Shown here: in pieces, positions 41,764 through 55,000 of the stretch
How positions within the stretch are numbered: the first letter of the stretch is position 1
Layout of the letters: every line of letters begins with the position of its first letter
Assembly: GCF_034702125.1 (NCBI RefSeq)
Contig: NC_085865.1
Coordinates: 21,943,281 to 22,007,280 of the forward strand
DNA from: Engraulis encrasicolus
Taxonomy: Eukaryota; Chordata; Actinopteri; Clupeiformes; Engraulidae
Length of the DNA: 64,000 nucleotides
Reading direction: 5' to 3'
Notes under the pieces: model-generated
The model's database searches: none
What the model was told of the DNA's origin: nothing
What the model saw: only the letters and a program-made list of their open reading frames with translations
Program-made: the position numbers and the translations under genes

Positions 41764-41905
41764 TTTGAGTGGTTGTTTTGCCTTTTTGCAACAGGAATGA
41801 GGACAGATGTGGACAGGAAATGATGGGGAGAGAGATACAGGGTAGGATTGGGACATGACACAATCTGGACTCGAACCTGGATCCCTGGATCCCTCTCAAA
41901 TTGGA
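41764..41905 (-). mobile_element. tRNA-derived SINE, copy 6
   Basis: It is on the minus strand. The inverted B box is CTCGAACCTGG at about 41871, and GGACAGGAAATGATGGGGAG is the inverted body block. Confidence 0.75.
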
Positions 41906-42747
41906 CTTGTGTAGGCTACTGCTGAAATGTAGCCCAGTTCTACTGCTCAATGGCTTGATAACAGCGAATGAGTATTTAAGAACTAAGAAGTGACTTCACT
42001 CCTTCTCTAGTAAAAAACAAAGTAATATCAGCTGCTGTCAGAAGTGAAATCAATTGAGTTGTGCCAATTGCCTTGGTTTACTTTGATCTAAATCAAGGAC
42101 TCCATTGGTTTTAAATCCAGATTTCAAAAGTGCTTACTTCCTTTCTTTTCCTTTCCAAATTCACACAAAATATATTCCCATCCCATTATAAACACACCTT
42201 TCAATTCAACTGACTTCAGTGGGATATTATTTTCTTCAGTGGGATACAAGAGGGTTTCACCCACAGAAAAGCTACGTAGGTTGCGTAGGTTGAGGTTAAT
42301 GCTGATGGGAGGAAGCAATAAGCTTTTTTCCCCACATGATCTTCAATATGCATAACTGGCATGGCTAATGCAAATGAACTAATTGGAAGGCCAGCAGCTC
42401 ATTCCTTCTTGAGTGGGAGCAAGCCTTTCTTGGTAAGGGTGCAGTAGGCCGTCATAAACTACATACAAAACCGAAACAGGCCCAAGTATACAGGTAGCTG
42501 TAGGGCTGGAAAAACCCTTTTCAGTGACTCCTCTTTTCAATCGGTCAAATGAAACCAAAAGGTGCCAGATTTACCAACCGGTCTGTTTATTACTTTGTGA
42601 TTCAGTTTTTTGATAGGCTCACAAACAAATAAGATGGTCACCCGTCATGTGTTTTTAACTCAATTGCCTTGTGCTAGCTTAGGCCTAACTATACAGTTTT
42701 AAAACCACATGATGTATGATTATATTCGGATTCCCATGGCTCTATAC

Positions 42748-42810
42748 CAGGGATGTCAAACTCAGGCCCGGGGGCCATATCTGGCTCGTGGAATCATTTC
42801 ATTTGGCCCA
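42748..42810 (+). mobile_element. hAT-like end CAGGGATGTCAAACTC
   Basis: CAGGGATGTCAAACTCAGGC is followed by GGGGCCATATCTGGC and TTTGGCCC, a well-known style of vertebrate hAT end. The opposite end was not found. Confidence 0.5.
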
Positions 42811-43600
42811 CAAGATTGCAAATGCAACTGGTCTTAGGTTCAGAGTGTTGGCAGTTCGAATCCAACCATTATCACTGTGTGAGGATGGCCTAATGTCATG
42901 TTCCAGGAACAAAAAGAGAACAGGTGTGTGTGAGACTAAGCAAGTACAGGCTACGGCTGCCTTATGCAGAGTTCATCAACTGGGTTAAAGGCACTTAAAA
43001 ATGTACTGTGCCAAGGCCCGTTGAAGTTGTTCGCCCATTGTCTCAGTACAACCAAAGATGGATAGTCTATTCTCCCAAGGCTTGGTTACACAATGTGCCT
43101 TCTTCTATTCTTTCAGCTATAACTCAGGTCTGATCAGATGTGATAATTAATAAAAGCTTAAAGGTCCAAGAAGCTTCCTGTGAGGTAATAGGCCTACTGT
43201 ATCTGCATGCTCCATAATGGCATTGTTCATCTTTACCGCTGACAACTCTGTGTAGGAAGAATTGCACTGCCCTCTAGTGCCGATCCTCATATCCTACAAT
43301 TATTTGGCTATTTAACTAAGGTTATTACCAGCAAGTTGAACAGGCCGTAGAAGTAGGCCTACATGTGCCATAATTATGCCATAATAGCAACCCATAATAG
43401 CCTAATCAAGCGTTTTTTTTGTAAGTGAGCAAAACGGTGTGTGTAAAGTGTACTTATCTATTCAATGGTAGGCTACAATTTGCACTGATAGGTGTTTATG
43501 TTTAGGCCTTTTGCAGCTGAAAAGACAGTTTTGTTCAAATTAATTTTCAAAATCAATACAATTACAAAAATACATTTAAAAAAAACTATCTACAATTAAG

Positions 43601-43603
<3 letters not shown>

Positions 43604-43669
<66 letters not shown>
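43604..43669 (+). repeat. (CA)n microsatellite
   Basis: About 33 CA units, some 220 bases upstream of the rmc1 start codon. Confidence 0.95.
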
Positions 43670-43670
<1 letters not shown>

Positions 43671-43886
43671 TTGTTGATTGAGGAAAAAAACAACTATTGA
43701 GATGTAATAAATGAATCTCGCGAATCTAATTCTTGGAAATGGTCTCGAGGGAAACATTAAACTCTAGCAGGTCAGGCCAGAGCTTTGGCCAGAGTGTGTG
43801 CTGTCACTGTCACATGATCCTGGGGTGAAAAAACAAACAGTAACTGAATTCATACTTGTGGCAGCAGGGAATGCTTGACTTCAGTC

Positions 43887-45938
43887 ATGAACGAGGACTA
43901 TTACTTGGAACTTTGCGAGAACCCCGTGCAATTCGAACATGCGTCCAGTGTCAACAATGTCTTTTTCGACGAGGCCAACAAACAGGTAGTTAACACTGAG
44001 AGTACTCAAAAATTGGAGTGAGTGAGTCAGTTAGCCATCACTGGCTAGCTAGTATGCTAATCTACATTGCGGTGCAGTTGAAGACTATGCGTGCGTTATG
44101 ACAGCCAGCCCAGACGTCCATGTGAATGCTTTCTCTGAAAAATGCAATGATTTGTGCTTTAGGAAATGAAACTATAGGGAAGATCATGCACGTATTTGAA
44201 CACTTGCATAGGGAGTCTTGTTACAGAGCTTCCATCAAAACTAGCTGCTTAGCAAACTAGCTGGTGTGCTCATACATTCACTTCACGTTTTAAAGCAACC
44301 GACGATTCTTGGCCATGCATTCACTGTTGTTGATGTCGCTGATATTGTGATGGTTGTGTTTTAAGTGTGTTATCAGGTCTTCTCATGTAGGCTACGTATT
44401 TGCTGCCGCATGCATGGTTTTAAGAGAGTTTTTCACAGTGCTATCCTGGGTACAGCCTGCAGTGAAATCAGTTCGGACAACTTCATAGTATCGGTGGTTA
44501 TTCTCAATTCCAGGTGGTGTACGACAGGATTTAGAGGATTTGGTTGCATATGACATGTGGAAGTGGCATGCCAAAATAAGGCTAATACCCCTAGATGTCG
44601 TCCCCCCCTAAAAGAATGTTTTGCCCTACAAAGGCAATGTGCCGTGTAGTTTGCCAAAATTGAGTGTAGACCACTGACCTGTAGCCTATCATTTGTTTAG
44701 ACTGAACATGGTCTAACTACTGTAACCCTTCCTGTATCTTTTGACAAAGCCTTAATGTGCAAATGTGTCCCGTTTGCAGTAACTGCAATATCCAACCTAA
44801 TACCAAGACTTTGAAGGCCCTTTTTCTCAGTTTCAATGTTGGCATATAGTAGTTAGGCCTACTGCACTTTGCCTTTGTATGGCGGTTCTCTTCCTGACAG
44901 GGTTAGGTTGCTGAATACATTATACAGTGACAGGTTAGGGTTAGGAATGGGTTTTGGTCTATTCAGAGTTTGACATGTTTATAGGTTGGTGGCATTGTTC
45001 AATGGCAGGTTAGGAATGAGGTTTGGTATAACTTAGGCACATTTCGACATTACAAACATGGCCGTAGTACCATAACCAAGAATGGCGTCATGTGACCCCA
45101 CTTGTTCTGGTATGTGCCACATGCCACTAAACTAAGTCATCTATCCTCCTCTCTCCAGGTGTTTGCGGTCAGATCCGGAGGGGCTACTGGTGTTGTGGTC
45201 AAGGGTCCAGATGACAAGAGTTCTGTGGCATTCAGGTACAGCTTACCCTATGAGTGACACATCTGTGGCATGTCCATGACCGCTTGTATATAAACACCTG
45301 TTAAACTTTACAGAATGGATGATAAAGGAGAAGTGAAGTGCATCAAGTTCTCTATCGGCAATAAAATCTTAGCTGTGCAGAGGACTCCAAAGTCAGTGGT
45401 AAGGCCAAACTTCAAGCTTCATATTTATGCATCATGTACCGGTATAGTACTTCATGCTTTCTCAATTTTTCTTTCCATTGATGTCCTGAAGTGCATAGCT
45501 TTGAAATGTGTCCAGTGGCACATTTTGTTTTGTTTAATTACTCATTTTATCAGTGTGCCAACAGTACTCGTGTTTCATGACCTGTATTATTGCTATTGCA
45601 CTGAACTGATGTCTCTCCCTCTCCAGGATTTTATCAACTTCATTCCTGATTTCCCTCACATTGAGTTTTCTCACGAGTGCAAGGTATTACAACAAGCATT
45701 GGTAACAGTAAGCAGCACATTACAAACATTCCAGTTGTTACTCCTGCATTAACTCCCCTGATTTATTTACAGACTAAGAATGCAAATATATTAGGCTTCT
45801 GCTGGACGACTTGGAATGAGATTGTATTCGTCACAGACCAAGGAATAGAATTTTACCAGGTAACATTTTCATGCATTCAAATCGTTTGTATGTGTGTGTT
45901 TGTGCGCATTTTCTCACATGAACCCCGGACAATTGACG

Positions 45939-46026
<88 letters not shown>

Positions 46027-49000
46027 TTTGAAAGCACTTTGAATAATAAATATAAACTATAAATGAATAAATAAATAAATATAAACTTCATAGTTGTGTG
46101 CGCTATATATTGGGAACCTGAAATTTGGAAAGAGACCGTGCTTAAGTCAAAGATCTTATTTCCCTTAGGCTATCCGCATTATTAACTCCTTCAGCACACT
46201 CTTGCACAGGCCAAATCATTTCACTACATGCTTCACATAGTAAGTGACTCCATGTATGTGACCAAATAAACTGTCCTTGTGTACCGTAGGTGCTACCAGA
46301 CAAACGGTCCTTGAAGCTGCTGAAGAGTCAGAGCATCAATGTGAACTGGTACATCTACTGTCCTGAGACCTCTGTGCTCCTGCTCTCCACTACCGTGCAG
46401 GGAAACGTACTGCAGCCCTTTGCCTTTAAGGTGAGTACTCAGCCTCCTCTTGCTGCCTCCCATCCCAGGGTGCCCGCGGGGTAGTAAAAAGTAGTAAAAG
46501 GTAGTAAATGAAAAAGTCCAAAATAATGACCAGTAAAAGGTAGTAAAAGGTAGTAAGCCACATCTCAACTGGTAGTAATTCTTCCGGACTCCCTACAACA
46601 TGGTCTTATTTGTTTTCTAATTTGTTTAATTAACCTGTAGCCCGTGATCTCAAATCTCGGCAAATTGATTTGTATGCAGCGGCAAGGACGGACCCTGGGT
46701 GAACTGATTTAGCTTTGTGCTAATACTAATGGTAGTTGTTAACTAGCAGCTGACTGACAGGCGTCAGACATCAGCAGCACCACAGAAGTAGGCATTTTGT
46801 AGCCTACGTTCTGCAAGAGGCGACTAACCTGGTTGGATGTGAAACAATGAAAGGTCTGCTACACGTAATTTCATGAATTCCATGATGACTGTTTGTTTGA
46901 GATTAGCTGTTGTGCATACGAATGAAGTTAGAAGCGGTGGAAATTGGTGCGTAACATGGTGGGTAATATTGGTGGTAAATGTAACAAATCGGTCGAGTAA
47001 AAGAATGCGAGGCTGAATGTTTTTTCACCGGTGCATCCAGCCAAAAACGAAATGAATTGACAATGATAAACGCCATTTTAATGGCCATTAGTCACTCTGC
47101 AGTGGTGCTAGTAGGTATTTGCCCATCAAAAATTTAAACGTTTTTGGGACTGCGGCCATTCCTTCAACTCCGCTGCACTGGCTTTCTACCCCTTGCACCT
47201 TGCGCTGATAGGCAGCCTGACTTTTCAAAATAAAATGTTCGACTACCCGAGTTCATAATGTGATGGCGACTAGCGAGGTGGTGCTCAACCAAATCAGTGA
47301 GTTTTGAAACGGACGAGAGGGTAAGGGGGGAAACGAAATGCAAACAGCAGCAGCCACTGATAGAATTCACACGGAAGGTTCAAGCGCAAAGAATGGCCTG
47401 TTTCAGTCACTGTAAGAGTTGACAAGCGAAGTCTCCCAGGAGTTCGCAGATGTTTTTGATAGCGACGTACTCTCTGTCGGCAAGGCATCCTTCATGCACC
47501 AAGACGGATAGAGAGCGTGACGAGAGAGCGACGCTTCTGTTCGAAGCGCTTGCTAAGATGCCACAATCATTATTCGGGGCGATCCAGAATGGGGGAGGGC
47601 AAATCCCAATTCACCTCGGTTTCCACCTAAACAAACAAAAATCAACCTATCTATCGATCTAGCTACCATATGAGTGTTTTTTTTAAATGTGAAATTGTAG
47701 TCCCTTTTAAAAAATAATGAATTTTAAGTTCAGTTTTTATTTTAAATTTGCTCCCTCTGAATTTCAGTTTGGCATCCCTGGCTTAAGCCTAAGGCACCTG
47801 CAAAAAACGCCTGCTGAACCCCTAAGGGTTACAGAAGGTCTGCTATTGGTAGTCAAGGCTGGTTATGGATTCTGTGTTCTCTATCCAAATCACGAAAACT
47901 TTGCCATAACTATAATGACTGCCATTTTTGTCATATCCTGTGTAGTATTTTCTCTGATTCTGCTAAAGACACACACACACACACAGACTCTCACACACAG
48001 GTGTTGGGGGGCATTTGGGTGCACCTAGATTTTGTGCTGGTGCACCTGAAAACAATTTTTAGACGCACCAGTGCAACCAGCGCAAAAAGTTAGTAGAGCC
48101 CTGGTGGACATTGACTACAGGAATCCACTTCAAGGTGCACTGCTGGTTCTTTCTCTCCTCCCACTCTCTGAGAAGAGCGACTTCTTCTGTTAAAAGTGCA
48201 CAGCACTATTATTTACCATTATAAATGGCAAATTGTTGAGAAATGTTTGAAAGATACCTGCATTAACTTGTACTAACACATACACTCAATGATTAACTTG
48301 TTAAATTATAAAAACATTATTAATTTGTGTTATTAATAGGCTTTGGAAAGCTATTTCATTTCTAGTAGAAAAAAAAATGGAGGTAGTAAAAGGTAGTAAA
48401 TTCAACCTAGGAATATCTGTAGGCACCCTCCCATCCTCTACACTGGTGGTGTTGTTTTACATCACATTACACTTACACAGCTGACTCTTTTCATGCATAA
48501 TGACTAAGCAGTTATTTAGCTATAGGCAAATTGTTATAGTCTCTGAATCAATGTGGGGTTAAGCTCAGATGATCTTGGAGGGAGATGTAAGGAAAATGTA
48601 AACCTACTGCAAGGCGATGTGGTGGGGCACTCGTCTGCTCTGCGGCCACCCCGGGTTTGATTCCCGGCCCGGGTGCTTTGCCTGTCCTTCCCCGTCTCTC
48701 TCTCCACTCGCTTCCTGTCACCGTCTTCACTATGCTGTCATAAATAAGGTCAAAAAGACCAAAACATATCTTTAAAAAAAACAATCCTGCTGCAACCCTC
48801 TGATCCAAAGATCATCTATTATGAGGTTTGATGGTCTCTGGTCTTGATGTTTTTGTTTTGTTTCCTGGTAAAAAAAAAGCAATGAATATGGTAGTCAGTT
48901 CCAGCTTCTTGCTAGCCCACTTTGTACATGGCAGATTTTGTATATTTCTATTACCAGGAGTTCCACCTCTTCTCATTTTGCAGACTCTGACTAATTGGTT

Positions 49001-52000
49001 GCTGTGTCTTGTCTTTCCACAGAGTGGAACCATGTCCAAGATGTCAAAGTTTGAGATTGAGTTGCCTGTCGTGCCAAAACCTGCCAAACTCAGCCTCTCG
49101 GAGAGGGACATTGCTGTTGCCACAATGTACGAAAATGGATATGGACCCGGATACACCTTCAATGTCTACTAAACCGCTACTAACACTAGTATAGTATTGT
49201 AGTGATGCCAGTCTGAGACAAATGCATCGGAAGAATACAGACATGCTTGTTGAAATGGACCCGCAGCAAATACTTTTCACCTGTAGAGGGCCCTGTTACT
49301 GAAACTTCAAGCACTAGCCCTCAAGAATTCTTGAAACAATGTACCTTCAGGCTTCAACAGAACTTAATTTCCCTATTACTGCAGTATTGACGAGCTGTTT
49401 TTCCCCATAGACCAAATAGAATGTACGGTGTGATGCTATGCCACAGATTTGTATGAGAAAAGTTCACTCGCCAGGTTTTCTCTAACTTCTTGTCCCTTCG
49501 TTTCCCTCCTTGCTCCACTGTTATTTGCAGATACGGGGAGCTGTATGTGATGTACCTGAAGCACCACTCCAGAACCACCAACAGCCCTGGTGCCGAAGTG
49601 GTGCTCTATCACTTGTCCAGGTAAGAAGATGATTAGTCTCCAACTGGATGCTGTTTTGTAGCCCTTTGATGCACATGGAATAGCCGGCGGTTTGACTATG
49701 TTTGATGGAAAAAAAGTTTGCTACGACATAACAACCTTGCTAGGACTTTGTAACATATTGAGACTTGGTCATCATTACCATTCAACATAATAATACGCTT
49801 ATAATAAACCTTCCAGATAAAGGGTTAAAAGTTTCTTAAGATCATTTGACTAGATGGACATAGATTAATGAGGATTGCCGTTTTTTTGCAGGTGTCTACT
49901 TGATTCTCTTTACTCTGGAATAAAAGTTTGGTGTAAGTCATGACATGTTGACGTTACTGTCTCACCTTAGGGACGGCGCCTGTAAGAAGACCCATGTTTT
50001 GAAGCTTAACACGACAGGCAAATTTGCACTAAACGTGGTGGACAATTTGGTTGTGGTGCACCATCAGAGTTCCCTGGTGAGTGTCGTGTTTTTGGGCCGC
50101 TCTCAGTTTTACCCTGGATGCTTTTAAAAAAATAATCCTTTAAGATTGTCACTCATACACAGCTGGAGAAATGCTATACCTCCTGCTACTGTATCAACCG
50201 TTGACCAAGGGATGTTATGACACACCAGCTGCCTGACTAACTGCCCTACTCTCCCTTGGCCACCAGGCTGATCAACAGCATGTTTTGAGTGGCAGTGTTT
50301 GGACATAGAGGTGTGATTAGGTTTCGCTTTTGAGTGTTTATTGTGTTTTGTTTGTTACCTGTGTTTCAGACTTCTATTATATTTGATATAAAGCTACAAG
50401 AGCCAGATTGCCCTGTGAACATACACCAAGCTGTTCTACCTGGACGCTCCATCCACCCTTTCAAGATCCCTCGCACAGGTACACACATGTGCATGCACAG
50501 GCAGGCAGGCACGCACACACTGCAGAATCTGACCACTTTTTAAAGATGGCAACATTTTGTGATTTTTTTTGCGATTACATTAGCTCCAATTTTTATTGTG
50601 TACCCATTTTGACCACAGGGTGGCAGTGCTGTTTTCATTTTATTTAGTTGTACAACAGGTAGACTTCCTCGTGTACTGATTCAGAATGAATGTATGAGTA
50701 TACATGTTTGCGTATCTATATGTTTTTGCCCACAGTTGGACATTGATGAGATATATTGAATCTGAACGTTGAACGGGCATACTTTATCACAATATCTCTG
50801 CTATGTTTAGCATCCTCTTAAATCGTATTCATCTGCGTCAGTTGGTAAACCACATGCTTTCAAGACTGCCTTTAAAATTGCATGTTGATGATTTCCTGCA
50901 ATTATTTTGAAAATGTGAGTGTTGCCACAATACCGTTTCCTCTGCTTCCTTTTTTCCCAGGGCCCGCTGCAGCCCCGAGCCAAGCCCCAGTCATCTGCGA
51001 ACTCTGTATCCTTAACATCCTGATTTCACACATCTATTCATTCACACACACATGCACACAAAAACACACTCTCATGCATGCACGCCACACAGAGGAACTT
51101 GACAGCCAAAGAAAGACAAAGCACTATTTTTCACTTAGGGATATCATTGTAAGGGACTGTCATTCATTCAGTAATGATTGATTGTGGAATGAATACAAAA
51201 GAAAAAAAAATCATCCACTACTTAATAGATTTAGCCGTGCAGTTTGGTGCAGTGCCTTCCACCACTGCTTTGTCTACAGGCCACATTGATCAAGGTTTTT
51301 GGTTATCTCTAAATGGCAACATTATAACCATTTTAGTTTGTGATGGTCTGTGGAGATGTCAGGTCATCCAGATGTTTGTTTCTTTCATAACTTAAAAGAA
51401 ATCCAGTAGTTTACTTCCTTTCATGGGCAACTGTAACATACATGATCATTATCCCTGATACACAGTCAGACCTGTTGTTGAGGTTTGTTGTTAGAAAGCG
51501 GCCTGCGTAGTGGCAAGGGTCTAAGATTATTTTATTCGTAAACTAGTGAAATATTCTTTGGGTGTTCCATTATCTACTGTTCTACTATTTTGTACCATAA
51601 TTGTCTTGCACCTGGATTATTTAATTTAATATGGATGTGCGAACGCTCTGTTCACATTTGATATTCCTCCCATCATGCTTTGTGCTAAGCCTTAACCAAT
51701 CACGTGCCTAGACTCCTCCACCTGGAGTGTCTTCCAGCCTGACATCATCATCAGTGCCAGTGAAGGTGAGAAGATGTGCTGGATGAAAGTGCTCTCTTTT
51801 CCTTCTTTCTCTTTGTTTCTCTCTCACTCTCACTCTCTCTCGCTTTCTCTCTCTCTCTCTCTCCTCACTCACTCACTCACTCACTCTACTCACTCACTCA
51901 TTATCTTATCTCGAGTGTGTGATAGTATTGGGAAAATGTTTTGTTTTTGGCCGATAAAGGTCACACATTGACATTGGCATGTGCTAGCAGTCGAATAAAC

Positions 52001-55000
52001 ACTAAACAATACGAAAGATTGGGAGCTGTCTGCACATTGGTCAAATTCCTGTCCCACAGACCTCTCCTCTACCACACACCTACAAACAAACCTGCATTAA
52101 AACGGCATGATACAACAGGCCTTACTCTTTCATCATTAAACTGGAATATTTCCAGTCAATTTCGCAACATCTTGGGTGATGGGGGTGTTTCAGCCTAAAA
52201 TTGTGTTCGTGTGTATGAGTAAACAGGTAAGTTGGATTCTGCAGTACACCACTTCAGCGGTGAAGGCCATCCTATCTTGTATGTTTAAAGAGGCACAGGG
52301 CCGCATTTTCAAGTTTTTTAATCACTTTTGACTGCTGGTACGAAGGGGTGGAAAACATTGAATGCAAGAGAACTGTCTAGCGTTACACTGCCTAGCTGCC
52401 AGCATCACAAGCCTCTCCCCCCTTGGGAACAGAATGTGTTCAGTCACCCTCGTTCTTTAGGAATGTCATTGCAATGTCTGAGGAAAAATCACATTAAAAT
52501 GTCGTCGGTATTTTGTTCCTGTAAGCCATGTCTGGTACAGGCAGGCTTTGGGAACTCTACTTTACTTTACTCTACTCTGTAGGCTAGCTGTGGTACCGGA
52601 ATGCTTTGGGATTACTAAAATTACTCTAATCTACACTATTCTGTAGGCTACCTGTACCTGAAGCTGTAATTAATGAAGTTACTCTACTCTACTCTACTCT
52701 ACTCTATTTTACTCTACTTAACACTATTCTGTAGGCTATCTCTGGTACCTGATGGCTTTGGGGTTAATATAGTAACTCTACTTACCGGGAACTCTACTCT
52801 GTAGGCTACCTTTGGTACCTGAAGGTGAAGCTGCAGCCGACCCTCAACCTTCTGCAGGACAAGGGCAAGTTGATGGATTTCCTGCTGCGCAGACGCGACT
52901 GCAAAATGGTCATCCTCTCGGTCTGCTCTCAAAGTAAGTAAGGCCGCTTTCACAAGCCATAGAGTCTATTACATTCAGATGGGGCTGTAGGAAATGTACT
53001 GTGGGATACCTGTACAGTTACGGTGTGTATACCTGGGAATGTCTCCTAACGAGACATCAACCATTTCAGTCTTAGTAACATGTTAACAAATATACATTTG
53101 TATAGTTTACAAGAACTTAATCTGTTCCACAGTCTTCCATGTTTCATAGTCAACTTCAAATGTCCTAATAATGGTAGTAATGAAGTGAACAAAATATAGC
53201 ATTGAATAGGCTACTTGTATTTTTGTAATGGGTGGGTGCAATGTGTACACTTCATATCCATAAAATGACAAATCAAGACATATTCATAAAAAAATAAAAA
53301 GTGAAATTGGCCTCATTGACCCTTGTGTTGTGTGTCCCCTGCGGTGGCAGTGCTGGTGGGAGAGGAGAAGGGCAGTCTGCCTGTGGTGGCCACCGTCTTT
53401 GACAAGCTCAACCAGGTGTACAAGGAATACCTGGATGCAGAGCAGACCTACACCGTGGTAAGACCTCAACCATCCACCCCCAAAACTGCAAAAATCCTCA
53501 AGAATAAAAGTTTTTACTCTGTTATGTTACTATACTGAATGTTACTGGTGAGTGAATAGGCCTACTGTAGCTAGACATCCCCTCACAACCAAAGATCAGT
53601 AACTTCCTACTGTATTTGCTGCTAGCAGTAATGATGAGTTTAGAAGGTAACGATGATATTAAGCAAATCATTGATTGTTTATTACTTCATAAGGAGCTTC
53701 ACCATCTAAAACGACTGTACCTAGTGCAGATAATATTTATTTAATGTATTTGGATATGCTCATGTTGATGCAGTTGTGTTGCCGTTATTGCCTTTTTTGT
53801 GGAAAAGCCATACTCTGAAGTGTAGTTCTTGTATTTTATTTTAGTGTGTTAGCATGACAGTCTTCTTCAGCATCTACGCTTGAGTGCGGCTTTTCTACAA
53901 AATAAAGTACAAGTCTGTTCGCTTGCACCTAAAGACCTTGTGAAATACAGTTTCGATTTGAGCGCACTTTCAAAAAAAAATGTATGTGGAATATGCTCAT
54001 GTTGACGCAGATGTGTTGCCCACACAGGCGATGGAATCTGGTCCCAGTCGATCAAGCTCCTCATACAAGAGACCAGTGAGGACACAGGCTGTCATCGACC
54101 AGTCGGACATGTACACTCACGTCCTATCTACCTTCGTCGAACGCAAGGTCAATTAAGATTCAGCACTTGTAAAAAAAAAAAACAGACTGAAAGAAAAATA
54201 TTTAGTCTCTGTAATTTGTCCAATGGAATTTTCCTGCTCTACTGCCAAAGACAGAGGTGTGTAAAGAACTGGGTAAAGACATGTTGCTCCTTCTAGAAGG
54301 CGCTGGCTAAAAACACTTTTTTTTCTTAACGAGTAATGATTTCTAATAATGAAAGCTAATCAGAATTCAAATCTCAAGTAATAGCCGTTAATCACAAACA
54401 TGCTACATATTATGTTGTGTAAAGTGTGACCCCCCAGTCTCATGACCATTGTCCATTGTCTGTTTAACAGGGCGTGTGTCACAAGTTCATCATTGCCGTC
54501 CTGATGGAGTATATCCGCTCTCTCAACCAGTACCAGATCACTGTGCAGGTATGGCTCTCTACTCTTATCAGCCACTATCTACTGGTGATATAGTCAAGAC
54601 TACTTAAGCCGGGCATACACTGCGCGATATTTTCACTCGTGGGTATTAAGCTCCTGCTCACACTGCACGATGGAATTTCACTATTTAAAAGTTCACATCT
54701 CTCTCTACTGACGTCCTCACACTATATGAGCCGACAGTCGGATGCGAGCCAAACACTTCCACTGTGCGACGCGACAGGCATGTTTCCTCAGTCTGCCGAG
54801 GAGGGAACATGCGCACCTGAGGTGGAGATGAGGTCGCGCTCAACAGCGAATCCCACGGCCCTATTCATTTTGTGCATGTGAAGTCTCAAATCGGGTCGTA
54901 GCACTGCTTTAACTCTGTGATTTACGCACGAGCCACGACCAGGATTTCAAACCGTTTTGATTTTCTTGCGACCCTGCGATTGCGCGATCGTGTGGCGAAA

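Larger units (their letters stand above)
38051..43886. other. Divergent intergenic region between the TRIM-like gene and rmc1
   Basis: The promoters of both genes should lie near its ends, but no TATA or other defined element was recognised. It holds a TG array, two transposons, a foldback element, a SINE, a hAT-like end and a CA array, listed separately. The rest is unassigned. Confidence 0.6.

Noticed and set aside
49009..49194. Extension of the rmc1 exon past 49126 to a stop at 49170
   Set aside because: Reading through gives a short tail ending in a stop, whereas splicing at 49126 restores the conserved Ile-Tyr-Gly with the 49531 exon.
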